Source: an uncultured Caryophanales bacterium (GTDB taxonomy: Bacteria > Bacillota_I > Bacilli_A > RF39 > UBA660). Taken from it: a DNA stretch of 16,970 nucleotides. Made by a program: the position numbers and the translations under genes. Position 1 is the stretch's first letter. Each line of letters starts with the position of its first letter. Location: the NCBI GenBank assembly GCA_947169395.1, contig CAMVPJ010000021.1, forward strand, positions 1 to 16,970, read 5' to 3'. Shown in pieces: positions 6,004 through 12,946 of this stretch. Under the pieces are notes generated by a model. That model was not told the origin of the DNA. It did not search any database and saw only the letters and a program-made list of their open reading frames with translations.

Positions 6004-7086
6004 ATGAATTTAATAAGTTATATAGAAAAACATGGTAATAGGACTTTTTTAGATAAACCATTAAATGGAGTAGATAAGTTAATACTTAGTAATTTATCTT
6101 ATGTAGAGTTTACTGATATTATATCTAAGGGGAGTTTAAGAAAGAAACGATTAGAAACTGCTGGAGAAGAGTTTTTTAGTAATAAATATGATAAAGGTAA
6201 AAAGATGCTTGCAGTAAAAGGTGGCATAAAACTTTTAAAAGCAATGTATAAAACAGATAGATATAAAGATTTACTTTTATTTAATTATGAAAGAATATTA
6301 ACTGATAAAGAACAGTTTTCTGCACTTTCAATAGAGATTGAACCACATCTTACTTATGTATCATTTGAAGGTACTGATGATCTTGTTATTGGATGGAAGG
6401 AAGATTTTGAGATGTGCTACAAGTTTCCAGTTAAGTCACAGAGAAGTGCGATTAACTATATTAATGGACACTTTACTTTTAAAGATACTAAATTAATATT
6501 AGGAGGACATTCTAAAGGTGGCAATCTTGCTCTTGTTGCCGCAATGTACGCTAATTTTATTGTAAGAAATAAGATAATAGAAGTATATTCTTATGATGGC
6601 CCAGGACTATTATTAGAGCAACTTAATAGTTCAAGATATAAAAAAATAGAAGATAGATTTACCCATATTATACCTAATAACTCGGTAGTTGGTTTAATGC
6701 TTTATTCAATTAAAGATAGAGTAATTAAAACTAATTATGTAGGAGTATTATCACACTTTGCTTTAAACTGGCAAGTAGATGATAATGATTTAATAGATGA
6801 TACACTTAAAACATCATCCGTTGATTTAAAAAATAAAATGGATAAATGGTTAGAAAAATATAATAAAGATGAGAAAAAATTATTTGTTGATGAAATGTTT
6901 AATATATTTGAAAAATATAATATTAAATCACTAATGCAAATATTAGATAAACCAACTATATTAATTAAATTATTGAATGAAACATCTAAAGTAGATTATA
7001 AAACAAGTAATATGTTTAAAGAATTTGTAAATATGGTAAGAAAATTTTTCTTTAAAAATGTAAAAGAAAAGATAACAAAGAAGTAA
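6004..7086 (+). CDS. Mbeg1-like (DUF2974) alpha/beta-hydrolase family protein
   Basis: The protein of 360 residues matches the Mbeg1-like/DUF2974 family of Bacillota. Diagnostic blocks are the N-terminal IEKHGNRTF...DKLILSNLSYVEF, the central FEGTDDLVIGWKEDFEM (about 121-137), the nucleophile elbow GGHSKGGNLALVAA with S170, and YSYDGPG with D198. H251 in VLSHFALNWQVDD is a candidate third triad residue. The fold is lipase-like and cytoplasmic, with no signal peptide. The substrate is unknown. About 90 Lys/Asn/Asp-rich residues follow the hydrolase core. GGTGA at 5996-6000 supports the ATG. No strong promoter was found, so readthrough from the tRNA operon 32 bases upstream is possible. It ends at a convergent terminator. 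Confidence 0.82.
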   Translation: MNLISYIEKHGNRTFLDKPLNGVDKLILSNLSYVEFTDIISKGSLRKKRLETAGEEFFSNKYDKGKKMLAVKGGIKLLKAMYKTDRYKDLLLFNYERILTDKEQFSALSIEIEPHLTYVSFEGTDDLVIGWKEDFEMCYKFPVKSQRSAINYINGHFTFKDTKLILGGHSKGGNLALVAAMYANFIVRNKIIEVYSYDGPGLLLEQLNSSRYKKIEDRFTHIIPNNSVVGLMLYSIKDRVIKTNYVGVLSHFALNWQVDDNDLIDDTLKTSSVDLKNKMDKWLEKYNKDEKKLFVDEMFNIFEKYNIKSLMQILDKPTILIKLLNETSKVDYKTSNMFKEFVNMVRKFFFKNVKEKITKK

Positions 7087-7102
7087 TCAGTGTTATCTTT
7101 TT
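7071..7102. terminator. Bidirectional terminator between convergent genes
   Basis: GATAACA (7071-7077) pairs with TGTTATC (7091-7097). T5 follows on the plus strand, and the complement of AAAAGAAAA gives a T-rich tail on the minus strand. It serves the hydrolase gene and the minus-strand gene that ends at 7093. Confidence 0.75.
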
Positions 7103-7521
7103 ATTATTTTTTCACTTACTTTAATAGGTAATACAAGCTTATTATCTGTATATTTATTTTGATATATTGCATATATATCTTTAATTTGTTTTGTTATAAT
7201 ATGTTTCATTACAAGCTTACTATTTGTATTAATCCCAAGACTAATATCTTGATCGATTCTTGATAATTTTTTTAAATACTCTTGATATAATCTATTATAT
7301 TCATCTGTAGTTATATTTTTATATGTATTAAAATCAATAATCCATTTTATTAAATTAATATATCCAATTTGACCTTCATTACTTATTTCAACAAAATCAC
7401 TATCATTTATATCTTCTTTTATTGCATTCTCTATAAAACCCGGTACAGTTTCATATTCTTCTTTAATAATTAGTAAATCTTCTTTTTGAATATAGAACTT
7501 ATCTTCGTTTAATATTTTCAT
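7093..7521 (-). CDS. Uncharacterised small acidic/helical protein
   Basis: I do not recognise this 142-residue protein. It is rich in Ile, Lys, Asn and Asp and predicted largely helical. The N-terminal half has a DDLLIIKEEYETVPG-like pattern and the middle a repeated Tyr/Leu-spaced helix (residues 75-95). No signal peptide, membrane segment, cysteine cluster or catalytic motif is visible. AAAGGAAAA lies about eight bases before the ATG, and a near-consensus promoter is present, so it is very likely a real gene. It is transcribed divergently from the four-helix protein at 7625, with only about 100 bases between them, so shared regulation is possible. Confidence 0.7.
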   Translation of the reverse strand: MKILNEDKFYIQKEDLLIIKEEYETVPGFIENAIKEDINDSDFVEISNEGQIGYINLIKWIIDFNTYKNITTDEYNRLYQEYLKKLSRIDQDISLGINTNSKLVMKHIITKQIKDIYAIYQNKYTDNKLVLPIKVSEKIIKR

Positions 7522-7544
7522 AGTATTTTCCTTTCCGCATGAAT

Positions 7545-7572
7545 ATTATATAAAAAATTTAATTTTTGTCAA
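7545..7572 (-). promoter_or_regulatory. Promoter of the minus-strand gene ending at 7093
   Basis: On the minus strand a perfect TTGACA (complement of 7567-7572) and a perfect TATAAT (complement of 7545-7550) are separated by 16 bases. This is one of the strongest-looking promoters in the window. Confidence 0.8.
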
Positions 7573-7582
7573 TAATAATGTA

Positions 7583-7588
7583 TATAAT
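7583..7588 (+). promoter_or_regulatory. Candidate -10 box for the helical-bundle gene
   Basis: A perfect TATAAT, preceded by TG four to three bases upstream, lies 26 bases before GGAGG at 7614-7618. No convincing -35 is seen. It faces away from the divergent promoter at 7545-7572. Confidence 0.45.
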
Positions 7589-7624
7589 TCTAAAAAATTC
7601 ACAATATATTTGTGGAGGCTAAAT

Positions 7625-8056
7625 ATGAAAGAAAATATAAATGCATTAGATGAAATTAATAAAGGTGCAACCATGGGAATGGATGCAATACACTTTATAA
7701 TTGATAAGATCGATAGTAGTGATTTTAAAGATATTGTTAATAAGCAATATAAAGATTATGAAAGAATATCTGAGGTTATTAATGAAATATATGATAAATA
7801 TAATAGTGAAGATGAACCTCATAAGACAAGTGTAGTAAATAAAGTTATGACATGGTATGGAGTAGAGATGAAAACATTAACTGATAAAAGTGATTCTAAA
7901 ATAGCAGAATTGCTACTTCAGGGGACTAACATGGGAATAATAGAAGGAAGAAGAATACTTAATAATAAAAAGTTAGATGATGAAGTTAAAGATATAATGA
8001 GTAAGTATGTAACTATGCAAGAAGAATGTGTAGATAAATTAAAGGATTATTTATAA
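7625..8056 (+). CDS. Predicted four-helix-bundle protein of unknown function
   Basis: The protein of 143 residues appears entirely helical, with four amphipathic helices at about 3-30, 32-60, 66-105 and 112-143. Conserved-looking turns are GATMGMDAIHFI near residue 14 and LLLQGTNMGIIEGRRIL near residue 92. This resembles a ferritin-like or DUF2383-like bundle seen as hypothetical proteins in gut Bacillota. No complete di-iron ligand set can be assigned by eye, although E9, H23, E46, H66, E76 and E106 are available. GGAGG at 7614-7618 selects the ATG at 7625. A TTG-initiated form at 7610 would run through the ribosome binding site. A 12-bp terminator follows. Confidence 0.65.
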   Translation: MKENINALDEINKGATMGMDAIHFIIDKIDSSDFKDIVNKQYKDYERISEVINEIYDKYNSEDEPHKTSVVNKVMTWYGVEMKTLTDKSDSKIAELLLQGTNMGIIEGRRILNNKKLDDEVKDIMSKYVTMQEECVDKLKDYL

Positions 8057-8093
8057 AACCTGATAGATTTTCTATCAGGTTTATCTGTTTTTT
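8056..8093. terminator. Strong bidirectional terminator
   Basis: A perfect 12-bp stem (8056-8067/8071-8082, core CCTGATAGA/TCTATCAGG) with a three-base loop. Plus-strand T6 lies at 8088-8093, and a short T run follows on the minus strand. It ends the helical-bundle gene and overlaps the stop codon of the convergent XRE gene. Confidence 0.8.
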
Positions 8094-8557
8094 AAACTAG
8101 TTTTATTATTCATATTAATCTTTTTAATATCACTTCTACCTAATACCCAATCAATAGAGTAATTAGTCTTTTTACATAACTCAACTAAGAAAGTTCCTAG
8201 TATTAAAGTTTTATTATTTTCAAAATTACTTACTACAGATGATGTTGTATTAAGCATTTTTGCTTCTTCTCTCATAGATATATTAATATCGTTTCTAAGT
8301 TCTTTTAAATTATTTGCAACACTCTTTCTATTTAAATCAGTATTCTTCTTTATTCTTCTTTTCTTATTATCTAATCTAAGCATATAATCAATATTAATTT
8401 CAAAGAATTCAGCAAGTTTATATAATCTTTTAGTAGGAATAGCTAGTCTATCATTTTCCCATTCACAATATATAGATGGAGTAATACCTATAATTTTCGC
8501 AATCTCATTTTTCTTTAAATCTCTATTAGTTCTTAAATCTTCTAATCTATTTTCCAT
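8081..8557 (-). CDS. XRE-family regulator with two helix-turn-helix domains
   Basis: The protein of 158 residues has two Cro/CI-type HTH domains in tandem. The first is at about residues 4-62 (LRTNRDLKKNEIAKIIGITP...YCEWENDRLAIP). The second is at about 79-145 (LKELRNDINISMREEAKMLNTTSSVVSNFENNK). A Lys/Arg-rich linker around residue 65-77 joins them. Both end in a family-typical Y/D-W/M-hydrophobic LG/L-R segment (NIDYMLRL, SIDWVLGR). It probably binds DNA as a regulator. The 9-bp inverted repeat just before its start codon is a candidate autoregulatory operator. It has no sensor domain. The divergent neighbour, the AddB-like nuclease gene, is another possible target. Confidence 0.85.
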   Translation of the reverse strand: MENRLEDLRTNRDLKKNEIAKIIGITPSIYCEWENDRLAIPTKRLYKLAEFFEINIDYMLRLDNKKRRIKKNTDLNRKSVANNLKELRNDINISMREEAKMLNTTSSVVSNFENNKTLILGTFLVELCKKTNYSIDWVLGRSDIKKINMNNKTSLKNR

Positions 8558-8559
8558 AT

Positions 8560-8601
8560 ATTACCAATTCCCTCATATTGATTATTTCATTTATTGGTAA
8601 T
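8560..8601 (-). promoter_or_regulatory. 9-bp inverted repeat upstream of the XRE gene
   Basis: ATTACCAAT (8560-8568) and ATTGGTAAT (8593-8601) are perfect complements separated by 24 bases. The arm nearest the gene lies immediately before the start codon. The repeat can act as an operator for the XRE protein. If both arms are transcribed, it can also form an mRNA hairpin with GAGGG in its loop. Confidence 0.5.
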
Positions 8602-8677
8602 TAATCCCTTAAAATTCGACAAATAAGAGCAAAAAGATTTTATATTTGACACGTTGTGTTTCAAATTTAAATGGAGT

Positions 8678-8701
8678 AAGCAACAAATTAGTTGCTTTTT
8701 T
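8678..8701 (+). terminator. Terminator-like hairpin between divergent genes
   Basis: AAGCAAC (8678-8684) pairs with GTTGCTT (8691-8697) around a six-base loop, and T6 covers 8696-8701. No plus-strand gene ends here. TTGACA at 8646-8651 may mark a promoter, but its -10 partner is poor. The transcript it stops is unknown, for example a short RNA or a leader. Confidence 0.5.
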
Positions 8702-8721
8702 AGTTTGATATAAAGTATAAT
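8692..8721 (+). promoter_or_regulatory. Candidate promoter of the AddB-like nuclease gene
   Basis: TTGCTT (8692-8697), an 18-base spacer and a perfect TATAAT (8716-8721). The -35 is the descending arm of the hairpin at 8678-8697. The GGTGGTGGT ribosome binding site follows, before the ATG at 8737. Confidence 0.55.
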
Positions 8722-8736
8722 TTTGGTGGTGGTAAC

Positions 8737-11025
8737 ATGATTATAGTATGTGATAATTATAAGAAGGATGAATTATTAAGTAGGAGTAATAAACTTAGTA
8801 ATGTTAAATATATGAGTAAATTAGAGTTTATTCATAAGTTTTATTTTGATTATGATAAGCGTACTATATATGAGTTATGTGAATATTATGGTTTTAATTA
8901 TGAAAATAGTAAAATGTATTTAGATAATATTTATTATATAGAAGATAAATATTATGGAGTAGAGAAGTTAGATAAATTAGTTAGTATAAAAAAGTATTTA
9001 GATAGTAATAATTTACTTATATATGATAAGTTATTTAGAGAGTATCTTAAGAATAATGAAGTAGTGTTTGATTCTATAGAGTTAGATAAGTTTGATAGTA
9101 TCATGATTAAAGAGTTAGAGAGTATTACTAGTGTTAAAGTTATTAATAAAGAGTATAATCATTATAATCATGATGTAATAGAGTTTAAAACTATGGATGA
9201 AGAAGTAGAATATATTTGTATTAAGATATGTGAACTTATTGATAATGGTGTAAGTATTAATAAGATTAAGATTAGTGGTATTAATGAAGATTATAATAAT
9301 TCTATAAAAAGAATATTTGATATGTATAATTTAAAGATTAGTGATAGTATTAATCTATATTCTACTAACACTGTTAGAATGTTTATAGATAACTATAATA
9401 GTGATATTAATAAGACTATAGATATACTTAAAAGTAATAAGTGTGATAATGATACCATAGATAAAATAATAGATATAGTTAATTCTTATAACTTTGTTAG
9501 TGATTATAGTAGTGTTAAAGATATGATTATTAGTGAATTAAAGAGTCTAACTAAAGAGATACATTATGATAATGAGATAGAAGTTATTGATATTATGAAT
9601 AATAATATTACTGATGAATATGTATTTTATTTAAATTATAACCAGGAGTCTATTCCTAAAGTACATATAGATGAAGATTATATTACTGATAATATTAGAG
9701 ATTTAACTAAGTTAGATAGATTAGAAATAATTAATAAGAAAGAAAGAATTAATATTAAAAATAGTTTAGAGAGTATTAAGAATCTAACTATTACATATAA
9801 GTTAAAGAGTCCTTTTGCATCTTTTAATAAAGCTAATATACTAGATTGTAATATTATAAAGGGAGTAGTACCTATTGATAATAATTATTCTACTATTAGT
9901 AATAAGATTAATTTAACTAATTATTATGATGAGATAATAAAGTATGGTAGTGTTAATGATAATTTATCTGTATTAAGTAAACACTTTAAAATAGATTATA
10001 ATACTTATAATAATAAATATAATTATATAGATACTAAAAGTTTATATGACTACTTAAATAATAATCTTAATCTATCTTATACAAGTATGAATGATTATTA
10101 TAAGTGTAGTTTTAAATATTATTTAAAATATATACTTAAGATAGATATAAATAAAGAAATTATTACTAGATATATTGGTTCTATATTTCATTATGTATTA
10201 GAGTGTGGTATTAATAATGATATTAATATTGATGATATAATAGATAAGTATTTAACTGATAATAATATTAAGTTAAGTGATAAAGAGAATTTTTTCTTAA
10301 ATAAGTTAAAAGAAGAATTACCTTATATAATAGATGTAATTAGAAAGCAGAATGATTTTATTATATTAAAGAAAAGGTTATATGAAGAACGTATAGAGAT
10401 TAAATATCATAATAAAATAGATATTACTTTTAAAGGTATAATTGATAAGATAATATATGATGATAACGTGCTTGCTTTAGTTGATTATAAAACAGGTAAT
10501 GATTCTATAGATTTATCACTTAATTATTATGGCATTAATATGCAACTTGCAATATATCTTTTATTTGCAACTCATAAGTTTAAAGATTATAATATAGCAG
10601 GGTTTTACTTGCAGCACATCCTAAATAAAGTGGGTAAGAGTGAAGATATATCTAAAAAAGAAGCTAAATATAAGTTAGTTGGATATAGTAATACTAAATA
10701 TATAGCTAATTTTGATAAGACATATAAAGATAGTAGTTTAGTAAAAGGCTTAAAGGTTAAAAATGATGATACTTATTATGCAACTAGTAAAGTATTAAGT
10801 AATGATTCTATTAATAGTTTAATTACTCTTGCTGATAGTAAAGTAAGTGAGTGTATTGATGATATAGTAAGTGCGAAGTTTGATATTAATCCTAAAAATA
10901 TTGGTGGTAAGAATATAGGGTGTGAGTATTGTGATTACAAAGATATATGCTTTATGAAGAATAAAGATATAGTATATTTAGACAAGAAGGATATAAATGA
11001 GTTTTTAAATGTAGAGGAGAATTAG
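8737..11025 (+). CDS. Reduced AddB-like PD-(D/E)XK nuclease with Fe-S cysteines
   Basis: The 762-residue protein resembles the C-terminal two thirds of AddB, the nuclease/Chi-scanning subunit of the AddAB double-strand-break resection complex. The nuclease domain has H485 (GSIFHYVLE), D570 (GIIDK), D583 and K585 (LVDYKTG) and Q603 (MQLAIYLL). Four cysteines, C457 (YKCSFKYYLKY) and C729, C732 and C738 (C-x2-C-x5-C), match the AddB/Cas4-type iron-sulfur staple. Residues 150-345 look like an inactivated UvrD-like region (EEVEYICIKICELI, VFYLNYNQESIP). There is no Walker A motif, and the protein is shorter than the roughly 1150 residues of classical AddB. The composition is extreme (Asn, Ile, Asp, Tyr, Lys). 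No addA follows. Instead a coiled-coil gene starts three bases after its stop. Confidence 0.82.
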   Translation: MIIVCDNYKKDELLSRSNKLSNVKYMSKLEFIHKFYFDYDKRTIYELCEYYGFNYENSKMYLDNIYYIEDKYYGVEKLDKLVSIKKYLDSNNLLIYDKLFREYLKNNEVVFDSIELDKFDSIMIKELESITSVKVINKEYNHYNHDVIEFKTMDEEVEYICIKICELIDNGVSINKIKISGINEDYNNSIKRIFDMYNLKISDSINLYSTNTVRMFIDNYNSDINKTIDILKSNKCDNDTIDKIIDIVNSYNFVSDYSSVKDMIISELKSLTKEIHYDNEIEVIDIMNNNITDEYVFYLNYNQESIPKVHIDEDYITDNIRDLTKLDRLEIINKKERINIKNSLESIKNLTITYKLKSPFASFNKANILDCNIIKGVVPIDNNYSTISNKINLTNYYDEIIKYGSVNDNLSVLSKHFKIDYNTYNNKYNYIDTKSLYDYLNNNLNLSYTSMNDYYKCSFKYYLKYILKIDINKEIITRYIGSIFHYVLECGINNDINIDDIIDKYLTDNNIKLSDKENFFLNKLKEELPYIIDVIRKQNDFIILKKRLYEERIEIKYHNKIDITFKGIIDKIIYDDNVLALVDYKTGNDSIDLSLNYYGINMQLAIYLLFATHKFKDYNIAGFYLQHILNKVGKSEDISKKEAKYKLVGYSNTKYIANFDKTYKDSSLVKGLKVKNDDTYYATSKVLSNDSINSLITLADSKVSECIDDIVSAKFDINPKNIGGKNIGCEYCDYKDICFMKNKDIVYLDKKDINEFLNVEEN

Positions 11026-11028
11026 TTT

Positions 11029-11625
11029 ATGAAGAAGAAATACATAGAATTAAGCACAGAGAATATTGAAAAGTATACTGATAAATGTAAGAATACTTTA
11101 TCATCTAATATAACTAGAAAGAAAGAGTATATAAAGATTGGTAACATTTATAAGATTAAGTTAAGTAAAGTGAATAAAGAGTTAGCTTATATTTTAACTA
11201 AAATAGAAAAAATTATTGATGAGATAAATGAATTAAGTAAAAGAATTGTAGCTTTAGATAAAAGTAAAGTATCTCTTGCATACAATCATAATCAATTATT
11301 AAGCAAAAATAATACAGATAATAATAAGATTAATGATGCAAGATTCTATTACAATGAGATTATATTAGAATTAAATAAGCTTATTAAACGTAGAGATGAA
11401 CTTAAAGATATACTTAAGTGGCGTAAGAAGAAAAAAGTGATACTAATCTTACAAAAGAAACATTTTAATAAGCATTTAAATAAGTGTGTGAAAAATGTAA
11501 GTGTTTGTGATCATAATATGGATAAGTGCTATAAGGTATTGAATAGAATTGATAATGTATATTTTTACAAAACTGATGTAGTTGAAAGTAAGTTCTTTAC
11601 CCCTAAAGTTAAAAAATTAAAATAA
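11029..11625 (+). CDS. Coiled-coil protein A, coupled to the nuclease gene
   Basis: I do not recognise this 198-residue basic protein. Heptad-like helices at about 45-80 (KVNKELAYILTKIEKIIDEI) and 105-145 suggest an antiparallel coiled coil, followed by a cysteine-containing segment (C152, C159, C166) and a basic tail. The last 15 residues (VVESKFFTPKVKKLK) resemble the tail of coiled-coil protein B. There is no signal peptide or membrane segment. GAGGAGA at 11014-11020 lies inside the end of the nuclease gene, and the gap is three bases, so the two are co-transcribed and probably translationally coupled. A functional link to the nuclease is inferred from position only. Confidence 0.7.
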   Translation: MKKKYIELSTENIEKYTDKCKNTLSSNITRKKEYIKIGNIYKIKLSKVNKELAYILTKIEKIIDEINELSKRIVALDKSKVSLAYNHNQLLSKNNTDNNKINDARFYYNEIILELNKLIKRRDELKDILKWRKKKKVILILQKKHFNKHLNKCVKNVSVCDHNMDKCYKVLNRIDNVYFYKTDVVESKFFTPKVKKLK

Positions 11626-11626
11626 T

Positions 11627-11655
11627 TTGACAATGGATATGTAAAATGATAGTAT
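11627..11655 (+). promoter_or_regulatory. Promoter of coiled-coil gene B
   Basis: A perfect TTGACA (11627-11632), a 17-base spacer and an extended -10 TG-A-TAGTAT (11647-11655). It begins two bases after the stop codon of coiled-coil gene A. The same -10 form occurs at 3588-3596 and 15367-15375. Confidence 0.8.
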
Positions 11656-11671
11656 ATAGCTGGTGAGAAAA

Positions 11672-12244
11672 ATGAATAAAAATGAATACTTTTATGTAAG
11701 TGATGTTGGTATTGCAAATAAGAAACAAAGTTATATTAATCTTTTATTAGAAATGCAATTTAATAATAGTAACATGTCAAGTATTAAAGATGAGTTAAAT
11801 CAAGAAATTATTAAATTAAACGAAGAGATAATAGCTATTAATGAAGAATTGAAAAATATAAATCAACAATTATCTAAAAATGATTTGGATATATTTGTAT
11901 TTGAAGAAGATTTTGTAAGGCTAATGAAACCTGAGTATGCGTTATATGTTACTAAAGATGATATTGATTACTTAGCTAATATTATTGAAATATTAAAAAA
12001 TAAAAGAATAGAATTAATTGGAAAAAGAAAATTATTAATAGCCAAGAAGAAATTGTTAAAAGAAAAAATTAATAATAATAGAAAAAGAATTAAGGATATA
12101 AATATTGATATTAAATATAACAATTTAAATATGTTATCAATAAAAAAATCGCTTTATAGACTTGATGATATAGCGCTTAGTGAAGTTGATGTTGTTAAGG
12201 AAAGTGAATTTGCTCCAAAGATAAAAAAAAGAAGGAATAAGTAA
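11672..12244 (+). CDS. Coiled-coil protein B, paralogue of protein A
   Basis: This 190-residue protein is unrecognised by family. A long helix pair at about 30-70 (ELNQEIIKLNEEIIAINEEL) and 95-145 (EILKNKRIELIGKRKLLIAK), with regular leucine/isoleucine spacing, predicts a coiled-coil hairpin. Its tail (LYRLDDI...DVVKESEFAPKIKKRR) matches the order of protein A's tail (VLNRIDNV...DVVESKFFTPKVKK), which suggests an ancient duplication. The chosen ATG at 11672 follows GGTGAG. A GTG start nine bases earlier would consume that ribosome binding site. Unlike protein A it has its own promoter, so it can be expressed separately. No membrane segments or catalytic motifs are seen. Confidence 0.7.
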   Translation: MNKNEYFYVSDVGIANKKQSYINLLLEMQFNNSNMSSIKDELNQEIIKLNEEIIAINEELKNINQQLSKNDLDIFVFEEDFVRLMKPEYALYVTKDDIDYLANIIEILKNKRIELIGKRKLLIAKKKLLKEKINNNRKRIKDINIDIKYNNLNMLSIKKSLYRLDDIALSEVDVVKESEFAPKIKKRRNK

Positions 12245-12260
12245 ATAAGTCTTATTCCTT
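12223..12260 (-). terminator. Terminator for the def operon, shared at a convergent junction
   Basis: AAGGAATAAG (12232-12241) pairs perfectly with CTTATTCCTT (12251-12260) around a nine-base loop. On the minus strand the stem is followed by C and then T8 (complement of 12223-12230), which is a strong signal. On the plus strand only a short T-rich tail follows, so it ends coiled-coil gene B less efficiently. Confidence 0.75.
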
Positions 12261-12263
12261 TAA

Positions 12264-12344
12264 TTATGCTGTATAATAAATTAGTATTGATGCGGCACAT
12301 GCAACTATTGCAAGTATTATATATTTTAACATATATTTAAACAT
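12264..12344 (-). CDS. 26-residue single-span membrane peptide coupled to def
   Basis: A short gene encodes a basic start (MFKYMLKY) followed by about 18 mostly hydrophobic residues (ILAIVACAASILIYY), which fits one membrane helix with a cytoplasmic N-terminus. Its ATG directly abuts the def stop (TAAATG), and GAGG lies nine bases before it inside the last def codons, so translational coupling is likely. The strong minus-strand terminator begins four bases after its stop, which places the peptide inside the def transcript. Function is unknown. Candidates are a small membrane modulator or a type I toxin-like peptide. Chance remains possible at this length, but the ribosome binding site, coupling and hydrophobicity agree. 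Confidence 0.6.
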   Translation of the reverse strand: MFKYMLKYIILAIVACAASILIYYTA

Positions 12345-12893
12345 TTATATCAACCTCAATTCATATTCAGTATAAAATCTATGATTTGGATCAATTCTAT
12401 CATAGAATAGTATTCCATCTAAGTGATCTATCTCATGTTGAAAAGCAATTGCTAGCTCTTCTCTTGCTCTAATTCTTATTTTATTACCATCAAGATCATA
12501 TCCTTCAATAGTAACTCTCGCATGACGTTTAACGTGCCCTTCGACCTCTCTATTAACACTTAAACATCCTTCACCAACTTCTGCTGCAATCATTTCATTT
12601 GAATAACTAACTATTTTAGGATTAACAACAACATATTCATCAAACTTACCATCCTCAACTTCATGAACTATTACTATAATTCTTTCATTAATACCTAGTT
12701 GTGGAAATGCTAACCCCATACCAGGTCTTAAATCATATTTTTCAGCTTTTTCTTCTATTTGACTATATGTAAGTTCAGTTATAATTTGTTTAACAGTATC
12801 TTTATATTCTTTACTTAGCGGAAACTTTGCATCAACACTAACTTTTCGTAATGCTTTTTCTTTCTCGTCTAAGATATTTAGTTTTTTAAACAT
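12345..12893 (-). CDS. def: Peptide deformylase
   Basis: Deformylase removes the formyl group from the initiator methionine of nascent proteins. The 182 residues fit the type II (Gram-positive) form. The three motifs are visible: motif 1 GMGLAFPQ (58-65, with Q65), motif 2 EGCLS (108-112, metal ligand C110) and motif 3 QHEIDH (152-157, metal ligands H153 and H157, catalytic E154). Motif 1 carries Phe63 where Ala is the rule (G-x-G-x-A-A-x-Q). AGGTGGT before the ATG supports the start. It has its own extended -10 promoter, and lies downstream of the sortase gene on the same strand. A membrane-peptide gene follows without a gap. Confidence 0.96.
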   Translation of the reverse strand: MFKKLNILDEKEKALRKVSVDAKFPLSKEYKDTVKQIITELTYSQIEEKAEKYDLRPGMGLAFPQLGINERIIVIVHEVEDGKFDEYVVVNPKIVSYSNEMIAAEVGEGCLSVNREVEGHVKRHARVTIEGYDLDGNKIRIRAREELAIAFQHEIDHLDGILFYDRIDPNHRFYTEYELRLI

Positions 12894-12912
12894 AATACCA
12901 CCTGCCTGATGT

Positions 12913-12918
12913 ATTATA
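12913..12918 (-). promoter_or_regulatory. Extended -10 promoter of def
   Basis: On the minus strand TG-G-TATAAT lies about 20 bases before the def ATG. No good -35 is found, which is common for extended -10 promoters. It lies in the 53-base gap after the sortase gene, so def can be expressed independently of it. Confidence 0.6.
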
Positions 12919-12946
12919 CCATACTTTTGCTAAATTTAAAAATCAG

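Noticed and set aside
11663..11671. GTG start for coiled-coil protein B
   Set aside because: The GTG is part of the GGTGAG ribosome binding site for the ATG at 11672.
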